DNA of 10,585 nt from Rubrivivax sp. (GTDB lineage: Bacteria > Pseudomonadota > Gammaproteobacteria > Burkholderiales > Burkholderiaceae): NCBI GenBank assembly GCA_004211235.1, contig SEEY01000081.1:1-10585 (forward strand), read 5' to 3'. The translations under genes and the position numbers were made by a program. How positions within the stretch are numbered: the first letter of the stretch is position 1; every line of letters begins with the position of its first letter. Under the pieces are notes generated by a model. That model ran no database searches and had not been told where the DNA came from. It saw only the letters and a list, made by a program, of their open reading frames with translations. Below are positions 4,973-10,585 of this stretch, one piece after another.

Positions 4973-7561
4973 GTGGCGACGCTCGCCGATCTCCGCCAGC
5001 AGTTCAAGGCCGGCAAGCAGGCGCTGATCGACGGCTTCCTGGCCGAGCGCCCCACGCAGGCCGGCGCCCGCCGCCTGCTCTACCGGCTGGCCCGGCATGT
5101 GGACGACACGCTGCGCACGCTCTGGACGCAGGCCGGCATGCCCGACGGTGCCTGCCTTGCCGCCGTGGGGGGCTACGGGCGCGGCGAGCTCTTCCCGCAC
5201 TCCGACGTGGACGTGCTTGTGCTGCTGCCCGACGGCACCGAAGCCCACGTTCCCGGTCCGGTGAAAACGGCCATCGAGGGCTTCATCACCGCCTGTTGGG
5301 ATGTGGGCCTGGAGATCGGCTCCTCCGTGCGCACGCTGGGTGAATGCCTGAGCGAGTCCGAGGGCGACGTGACCGTGCAGACGGCCCTGCTGGAGGCCCG
5401 GCCGCTGGCCGGCGACGCAAAGCTGTTCCGCCACATGCACGAGCGCTTCATGCTGGCCATGGACCCGCGGGCCTTCTTCCGCGCCAAGACGCTGGAAAGC
5501 CTGCAGCGTCACACCAAGTTCGACGACACGCCCTACGCGCTGGAGCCCAACTGCAAGGAGAGCCCCGGCGGCCTGCGCGATCTGCAGATGCTGATCTGGG
5601 TGGCGCGCGCGGCGGGGCTGGGTCGGACCTGGAAGGAGCTCGCGCAGCACGGCCTCATCACGCCGTTCGAGAGCCGCCAGCTGCAGCGCAACGAGGGCCA
5701 GCTCACGCTGATCCGCGCGCGGCTGCATGCCGTGGCCGGCCGGCGCGAGGACCGGCTCGTCTTCGACCTGCAGACCGCTGTCGCCCAGAGCTTCGGCTTC
5801 GAGGCCACGCGCGGGCAGCGCGTCTCCGAAGTGCTGATGCGGCGCTACTACTGGGCGGCCAAGGCCGTCACGCAGCTGCACCAGATCCTGCTGCTGAACC
5901 TGGAGGAGCACATCAACGAGTCGCAGCCCGGGCTGCTGCGGCCCATCGAAGGCCAGATCGACTTCCTGGACCGCGGCCGCATGCTGGAAGTGGCGACCGA
6001 CGACCTCTATCTGCAGGACCCGCACGCCATCCTGCGCACCTTCCTGGTCTACCAGCAGACGCCCGGCATCAAGGGCCTCTCGGCGAGCACGCTGCGGGCG
6101 CTGTACAACGCCCGCGGCCTGATGGACGCCGCCTGGCGGCGCGACCCAGTCAACCGCGCCACCTTCATGGCCATGCTGCGCGCGCCCGAGGGCCAGACGC
6201 ATGCCTTCCGGCTGATGAACCAGACCTCGGTGCTGGGCCGCTACCTGTGGGTCTTCCGCGCCATCGTCGGCCAGATGCAGCACGACCTTTTCCACGTCTA
6301 CACCGTGGACCAGCACATCCTGATGGTGCTGCGCAACGTGCGGCGCTTCTTCGTGCCCGAGCATGTTCACGAGTACCCGTTCTGCTCGCAGCTGGCCGCG
6401 CAGTTCGACGCGCCGGAGCTGCTCTACATCGCCGCCCTCTTCCACGACGTGGCCAAGGGCCGCGGCGGCGACCACTCCGAGCTCGGCGCGGTCGAGGTGC
6501 GGAGCTTCAGTCGCCAGCACGGGCTGAGCGCAGAGGACACGGCGATGTGCGTCTTCCTCGTCGAGCACCACCTAACGATGTCGCGCGTGGCGCAGAAGGA
6601 AGACCTGTCCGACCCCGACGTCATCGCCGCCTTCGCCGCCAAGGTGGGCGACGCGCGCCACCTCACGGCCCTGTACCTGCTGACCGTCGCCGACATCCGG
6701 GGCACCAGTCCCAAGGTCTGGAACGCCTGGAAGGGCAAGCTGCTGGAGGACCTGTACCGAATCACGCTGCGCGCTTTGGGCGGCGCGCCCATCAATCTCG
6801 ACGCCGAGATCGAGACCCGCAAGCAGGAGGCTCGCCAGGCGCTGGCCCTGCACTCGCAGCTGCCGGGCACGGAAGAGCCGTTGTGGAACACGCTGGCGGT
6901 CAGCTACTTCGCGCGCCATGACGGCGCGGAGCTGGCCTGGCATGCGCGTTCGCTGTGGCGCCATGTCGAGACCACCGTGCCGGTTGTGCGCGCGCGCCCT
7001 TCGCCCATCGGTGAAGGCCTGCAGGTGCTTGTCTACGCACCCGACCAGCCCGACCTGTTCGCCCGCATCTGCGGCTACTTCGACACGGCCGGGTTCAGCA
7101 TCCTCGACGCCAAGGTGCACACCACCCGCAAGGGCTATGCGCTGGACACCTTCCAGGCCATACGCCCCGAGGCCGACGTGCATCACCGCGACCTGGTCCC
7201 GATGGTCGAGCAAAAGCTCGCCGCCGTGCTGCTGGCCGGCGGCCCGCTGCCCGAGCCGCGTCGCGGCCGCCTGTCGCGGCGCGTCAAGAGCTTTCCGTAC
7301 TCGCCGCGAATCTCGCTGCGCCCCGACGAGCGCGCCACCGCCTGGCTGCTGACCATCAGCACCAGCGACCGCGCCGGCCTGCTCTACGGCATCGCCCGCG
7401 TGCTGGCACGGCACGGCATCAACCTGCAGCTCGCCAAGATCTCCACCCTCGGCGAACGCGTGGAAGACACCTTCCTCGTCGACGGGCCGGCGCTGCAGCA
7501 CAACAAGGCGCAGATCCAGATCGAAAGCGAGCTGCTGGACGCCGTCTCGCTACCCGCCTGA
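4973..7561 (+). CDS. glnD: Bifunctional PII uridylyltransferase/uridylyl-removing enzyme
   Basis: GlnD senses glutamine and adds UMP to, or removes it from, the PII proteins (GlnB/GlnK), setting glutamine synthetase activity and nitrogen gene expression. The 862 residues show the complete domain order. The nucleotidyltransferase motif GGYGRGELFPHSDVD is at 66-80, with D78 and D80 as metal-binding residues. The HD domain carries LFHVYTVDQH and AALFHDVAKGRGGDHS, with H491-D492. Two C-terminal ACT domains begin near 685 (VLVYAPDQPDLFARI) and 791 (WLLTISTSDRAGLLYGI). Both activities should therefore be intact. The start is GTG one base after the map stop, without a recognisable ribosome binding site, so it probably depends on ribosomes finishing map; the N-terminus DLRQQFKAGKQALIDGF fits the family. 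It is the last gene before the tRNA, and I see no terminator of its own. Confidence 0.96.
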   Translation: MATLADLRQQFKAGKQALIDGFLAERPTQAGARRLLYRLARHVDDTLRTLWTQAGMPDGACLAAVGGYGRGELFPHSDVDVLVLLPDGTEAHVPGPVKTAIEGFITACWDVGLEIGSSVRTLGECLSESEGDVTVQTALLEARPLAGDAKLFRHMHERFMLAMDPRAFFRAKTLESLQRHTKFDDTPYALEPNCKESPGGLRDLQMLIWVARAAGLGRTWKELAQHGLITPFESRQLQRNEGQLTLIRARLHAVAGRREDRLVFDLQTAVAQSFGFEATRGQRVSEVLMRRYYWAAKAVTQLHQILLLNLEEHINESQPGLLRPIEGQIDFLDRGRMLEVATDDLYLQDPHAILRTFLVYQQTPGIKGLSASTLRALYNARGLMDAAWRRDPVNRATFMAMLRAPEGQTHAFRLMNQTSVLGRYLWVFRAIVGQMQHDLFHVYTVDQHILMVLRNVRRFFVPEHVHEYPFCSQLAAQFDAPELLYIAALFHDVAKGRGGDHSELGAVEVRSFSRQHGLSAEDTAMCVFLVEHHLTMSRVAQKEDLSDPDVIAAFAAKVGDARHLTALYLLTVADIRGTSPKVWNAWKGKLLEDLYRITLRALGGAPINLDAEIETRKQEARQALALHSQLPGTEEPLWNTLAVSYFARHDGAELAWHARSLWRHVETTVPVVRARPSPIGEGLQVLVYAPDQPDLFARICGYFDTAGFSILDAKVHTTRKGYALDTFQAIRPEADVHHRDLVPMVEQKLAAVLLAGGPLPEPRRGRLSRRVKSFPYSPRISLRPDERATAWLLTISTSDRAGLLYGIARVLARHGINLQLAKISTLGERVEDTFLVDGPALQHNKAQIQIESELLDAVSLPA

Positions 7562-7612
7562 GCGCCGCAATCCAGCCCGGCCGCAGACGAAACCAGGGGC
7601 CGTGCAGCCTGC

Positions 7613-7640
7613 CTGACGTTCCCGCTGCCATGGCTATACT
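7613..7640 (+). promoter_or_regulatory. Promoter of tRNA-Ala
   Basis: CTGACG (7613-7618) and TATACT (7635-7640) are 16 bases apart, the -10 being a five of six match. Initiation near 7647 gives only about 6 leader bases. The stretch after the -10 is G+C-rich up to the tRNA, as in promoters under stringent control. The rest of the gap 7562-7652 holds nothing I can identify. Confidence 0.65.
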
Positions 7641-7652
7641 TCGGCTTCGCGT

Positions 7653-7728
<76 letters not shown>

Positions 7729-7736
7729 CTCATCAG

Positions 7737-7774
7737 AAGGGTTGCCTCCGAAAGGTCGCAACCCTTTGTTTTTG
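7737..7774 (+). terminator. Intrinsic terminator after tRNA-Ala
   Basis: AAGGGTTGC (7737-7745) pairs perfectly with GCAACCCTT (7758-7766); the loop between contains a small CC-GAAA-GG hairpin. TGTTTTTG follows. It ends the tRNA transcript and shields the recombinase gene from it. If the attachment site is the tRNA 3' end, this terminator belongs to the incoming element. Confidence 0.85.
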
Positions 7775-7793
7775 TTGGCTTTCATAGGAGAGA

Positions 7794-9593
7794 ATGCCAG
7801 CAATGAACGGGTCTAAGACTGTGCCAGCGTCAGAGCAGTGTGTAAGAACTGCTGACATGAAGCCCCATCCAGGCGTCTACCGCCGACCCGGTTCAAACCG
7901 CTGGCAATTCCAGCTCCAAGCACCCACCGACCTCCGCCACCTGTTCGCGTCTCAGTGGGCATGTCGCATGTCGCTGGGCACCGCCGAGCTAGCCCAAGCC
8001 AACGCGAAGGCCAAGCTCCTGCATGCAGAGTGGGAGGCGAAGTTCAGCGAGCTTCGCGGCCAGCCCGTCAGGGCTCCCCGAGCGCACGTTCAAAGCCCTG
8101 CCCTGGCGCCCGTCAAGCTCACCCCGGAGCTGATCCAGCAGGCCGGCGCTTTGACCCACCAGCGCATGCTTGAGGCAGACGAGACAGCCCGCACCGCTGG
8201 CCTGACCGGCGCCGAGATGGCGGTCAAGGCGCTGGAGTTGGAGGTCGAGGCCGGCCGCCTCAAGCAGTCATACGCCACGGGCGATTCGAGCTTCATCGAA
8301 GGCATGGCCCCTGCGTGGCTTGCGATGCTGGGCATTGAGGTGAGCGCGGCGGACCCATTGCGCCCGGCGTTGATGCGGGAGCTAGTGAAGGCCCGCCTTC
8401 GCGCCACACAAGCCCGCCAGGCCCGCCATACGGGGGAGCTGGTGGATACCCCGCCCGTGCCCGTTCTCGAAGCTCTGGAGGCCATTGGGGACCGAGCGGG
8501 GGCAGAACTTGCCCCTGCCGACAAGCCGGCCCACCTGTTGACCCTTCGGGATGTCTTCGAGTTGTGGAAGGCGAAGAGCGAGACGCCCTCGGCCAAGTCC
8601 ATAGACACGGCGCTCCGCGTGGTCGAAGCCTTCGAACAAGTCACCGGCAATCCACCGTTGCAGCGCCTGACCTGGAAGGAAGGGCTGAAGCTCCGTGACC
8701 ACTTCCTAGCGCAAGGCTTGTCCCCCAGGACCACCAAGGACCGCGTGGGCTGGGTCTCCACCCTGATCCGCTACGAGATGGGCGAAGGCCGACGCGTGCA
8801 GGTTGACCCCTGGGTCAGCATCAAGGTGGAGAAGGGTGACGAGTCGGTCACCGTCAGGAAGGCCACGCGGGCCGCAGAGCTGGCCTCGCTGTTCTCGCTG
8901 CCGCTATTCCAGCAATACCACCTCCCGAAGGCAAAGAACGCGGGCCGTGATGCTGCCTACTGGGTGCCCGTGCTGGGCGTCTACACGGGCGCCCGCATCA
9001 CCGAGCTGGCGCAACTTCTTGTGGCCGATGTGTTCTTGAAGGATGGCCTGTGGCGCATCGCCTTCCGGGTCACCTACCCCGAGTGGCAGTCCCTGAAGAA
9101 CAAGCCGAGCTGGCGCGAGGTTCCACTACACCCGGAGCTGGTCCGCTTGGGCTTCCTTGACTACTGCCAGGCACTGCGGGATGCCGGCCATGAGCGCCTG
9201 TTTCCTTTGGTGCCGGTCAGCGACTCCAACAACGCGGGAGGTGCGCTTTCCAAGTGGTTCTCCGAAGTCAAGACGGCGGCCGGCTGGGGCAAGGAACACA
9301 CGTTCCACAGCTTCCGGCATGGCGTTGAGACGATGCTCAAGCGGGCTAAGGAACCGAAGGCCCATATCGACTGCTACACGGGCCACGCAGGGGACTCAGT
9401 GGCTGACCGCGACTACACCCACCTCGAACCTGAGGACCTCGTTGAGACGGTCCTGAAGGTGCGCCCTGAGGGGCTGAGGTTGCCGAGGGTCTTTCCAGCA
9501 ACTGGGTGGTCAGCACCTGTGGAGCCTGCGGAACTGTTGAAAACGAGGAGTCGCAGAAATCGAAGCGCTGCCCGCGCGCTCAAGCGCGAGTAA
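7794..9593 (+). CDS. Tyrosine recombinase/integrase of a tRNA-Ala-linked element
   Basis: This 599-residue site-specific recombinase should insert and excise an element at the adjacent tRNA gene. The N-terminal part (MKPHPGVYRRPGSNRWQFQL from residue 22, then LRHLFASQW) looks like the DUF6538-type domain found in large integrases. A helical core-binding domain spans roughly 256-345 (TLRDVFELWKAKSETPSAKS). The catalytic domain is complete: R401 in TGARITELAQ, K437 in KPSWREVPLH, H505-x-x-R508 in HSFRHGVETM, H531 in GHAG and nucleophile Y541 in DYTH. The first ATG is preceded by AGGAG at 7786-7790, only 3 bases away; the ATG at 7803 is an alternative, while the one at 7857 lacks a ribosome binding site. 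A 60-base sample is about 63% G+C, between host and cargo. The basic tail RSRRNRSAARALKRE is not part of the fold. No excisionase gene is seen nearby. Confidence 0.94.
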   Translation: MPAMNGSKTVPASEQCVRTADMKPHPGVYRRPGSNRWQFQLQAPTDLRHLFASQWACRMSLGTAELAQANAKAKLLHAEWEAKFSELRGQPVRAPRAHVQSPALAPVKLTPELIQQAGALTHQRMLEADETARTAGLTGAEMAVKALELEVEAGRLKQSYATGDSSFIEGMAPAWLAMLGIEVSAADPLRPALMRELVKARLRATQARQARHTGELVDTPPVPVLEALEAIGDRAGAELAPADKPAHLLTLRDVFELWKAKSETPSAKSIDTALRVVEAFEQVTGNPPLQRLTWKEGLKLRDHFLAQGLSPRTTKDRVGWVSTLIRYEMGEGRRVQVDPWVSIKVEKGDESVTVRKATRAAELASLFSLPLFQQYHLPKAKNAGRDAAYWVPVLGVYTGARITELAQLLVADVFLKDGLWRIAFRVTYPEWQSLKNKPSWREVPLHPELVRLGFLDYCQALRDAGHERLFPLVPVSDSNNAGGALSKWFSEVKTAAGWGKEHTFHSFRHGVETMLKRAKEPKAHIDCYTGHAGDSVADRDYTHLEPEDLVETVLKVRPEGLRLPRVFPATGWSAPVEPAELLKTRSRRNRSAARALKRE

Positions 9594-9600
9594 AACTAGT

Positions 9601-10500
9601 TCAGCGATAGGTGGCTTCAGAACGCCTAACCGGAACGTCGTGGAAGCCAAACGAGGACAACATTTGCTCTATCAGCCGTTCGGGAGAAATGTGTTTTGGC
9701 CCCAAAACCACTTCCGCGATTACATTCTCCACGGAGCCTATATTGAAAGCGCGGAATGGAACAACTCGATTCGGGGCTGCCCGGAACTGTACTCCTTGTT
9801 CCACCCCTACCCTAATCGACAGCGCGCGCCACTCGCGCTCCTCACGGAACGCTCGTGTTTTTAGAGTAAATAACTCGCCCATAATCTCGCCGAGCAGCCG
9901 TAGCCCAAATTTCCTGATTGCTTTAATGCGCTTTTCTTGCTGCTCAGCGACAATTTCCTCAATAGGCCGATTACTGCCGAACGCATCGTCAGGCAGCCCG
10001 AGCAGCCCCGGGGGATTCAAGTCAGGCTGCTGAAGAACGCTTTTCAGATTCTCCAAAACAGGCTTTAGCCGCTCTAATTGCGCGCTTCGCTCATATTCCA
10101 CTCGCTCAATCGTGAAACTAGGCAACTCCCCTTGCTCGGGATTTGCTCCGACCAACTGAAGTTTATCGGTCCGGAATCCTATGCAAACCCCCGCACCGTC
10201 AGCTGCATAGCCACGCCACTGACTTAGAAGGTCCGGCTCTTCTGATAGACACAGTGCCAAGCCATCCACAATGTCCCCGAGCACATCAAGCGTATTGTCC
10301 AACCGTTCAATATCGATCTGTCGAACATTCTCAGTCTTCGCTATATCAAGCAGCAGCTGATGAACCAAGCGCCCCTCAAATGAGTCGTTTGACAGCCTGA
10401 CCGAAGACAGCCGAACCGTCCTGCTCTGTGCAATGGCCAAGAACGTCTCGGTACTGCAGTAGTGATAAAGAACTGCTGGAGTTGAATCGCCATTCGCCAT
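9601..10500 (-). CDS. DUF2971 family protein, element cargo
   Basis: The 299-residue product matches the DUF2971 pattern as I know it: LYHYCSTETFLAIAQSRTVRLSS and SNDSFEG near the N-terminus (11-43), ALCLSEEPDLLSQWRGYAADGAGVCIGF at 82-109, a KTRAFREEREWRAL segment at 214-227 and EVVLGPKHISPE at 263-274. The conserved N-D-x-F-E, W-x-x-Y-A-D-G and K-x-x-x-F-x-x-E-x-E-W-R positions are all kept, so the gene looks intact. The family function is not established to my knowledge; it is common in mobile elements. No signal peptide or membrane segment is seen, so it is probably cytoplasmic. The ATG has GGGAG at 10506-10510, 5 bases away. Its base composition (about 52% G+C in one 60-base sample) is far below that of the chromosome genes here, a sign of transfer. 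It faces the recombinase tail to tail with 7 bases between. Confidence 0.85.
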   Translation of the reverse strand: MANGDSTPAVLYHYCSTETFLAIAQSRTVRLSSVRLSNDSFEGRLVHQLLLDIAKTENVRQIDIERLDNTLDVLGDIVDGLALCLSEEPDLLSQWRGYAADGAGVCIGFRTDKLQLVGANPEQGELPSFTIERVEYERSAQLERLKPVLENLKSVLQQPDLNPPGLLGLPDDAFGSNRPIEEIVAEQQEKRIKAIRKFGLRLLGEIMGELFTLKTRAFREEREWRALSIRVGVEQGVQFRAAPNRVVPFRAFNIGSVENVIAEVVLGPKHISPERLIEQMLSSFGFHDVPVRRSEATYR

Positions 10501-10530
10501 AGCCCCTCCCGGTGTTTTGAGCCAAATTTC

Positions 10531-10584
10531 CGAGGGGGTATCTGATAATCCCAGCGCGCGGCTTCCCCCCGTGCCACCCCCTCG
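10531..10584. repeat. 9-bp inverted repeat upstream of the DUF2971 gene
   Basis: CGAGGGGGT (10531-10539) and ACCCCCTCG (10576-10584) are perfect reverse complements, 36 bases apart, in a stretch rich in C and G runs. The left arm overlaps the small palindrome TATCTGATA (10539-10547). The function is unknown: candidate recombinase, excisionase or regulator binding sites, or part of the DUF2971 promoter region. No clear -35/-10 pair was recognised in 10501-10585. Confidence 0.5.
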
Positions 10585-10585
10585 T

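Noticed and set aside
3196..5055. 619-codon open frame on the minus strand across uppP and map
   Set aside because: It lies antisense to two genes with full catalytic motifs; the product is rich in H, D, R and G in the way of high-G+C shadow frames and resembles no family.
5344..6921. 525-codon + strand frame inside glnD
   Set aside because: Out-of-frame reading of glnD with R/A/G-rich low-complexity protein.
4934..7501. Two long minus-strand open frames (4934-6571 and 6572-7501) opposite glnD
   Set aside because: Mirror frames of a real gene with strong G+C bias at third codon positions; no start signal and no recognisable domain.
9575..9588. CGCGC/GCGCG hairpin at the end of the recombinase gene as terminator
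   Set aside because: Only 5 pairs, inside the coding sequence, and no T-run follows on either strand.
10341..10577. 78-codon minus-strand frame overlapping the DUF2971 gene start
   Set aside because: It is a shifted frame of the DUF2971 gene and its upstream bases; no family likeness, and the DUF2971 frame has the ribosome binding site.

Overview
This high-GC window (a 60-base sample in the uppP gene is about 70% G+C) looks like the chromosome of a betaproteobacterium, most likely of the order Burkholderiales. The basis is the gene neighbourhood (tolC with a methyltransferase-like gene, and uppP, map and glnD in a row) and the protein wording. The genus cannot be settled from the sequence alone.

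Left part (1-3303): the 3' end of a metallo-beta-lactamase-fold hydrolase gene runs into the window on the + strand. It meets, tail to tail, a minus-strand cluster that reads tetR-type regulator, then a PIMT-like methyltransferase, then the outer-membrane channel tolC. The regulator has a clear sigma70-type promoter overlapped by a perfect 9+9 inverted repeat, so autorepression is the simplest reading, and its true start is a TTG downstream of that site. tolC has a likely promoter element of its own and a strong intrinsic terminator.

Middle part (3304-7561): three housekeeping genes run divergently on the + strand with almost no space between them: uppP (undecaprenyl-diphosphate recycling), map (methionine aminopeptidase) and glnD (PII uridylyltransferase/uridylyl-removing enzyme). 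They are probably co-transcribed, with a possible extra leaderless start at map. Their functions are unrelated.

Right part (7562-10585): a complete tRNA-Ala(CGC) gene with its own promoter and a terminator is followed directly by a 599-residue tyrosine recombinase. Convergent to that, 7 bases away, is a DUF2971-family gene of clearly lower G+C (a 60-base sample is about 52%). This is the classic left edge of an integrative element sitting in a tRNA 3' end. The rest of the element and its right attachment site lie beyond the window. The DUF2971 gene is the only visible cargo and the best candidate for an accessory, possibly defence-related, function, but nothing in the window proves that.

No CRISPR array, rRNA or insertion sequence is present.
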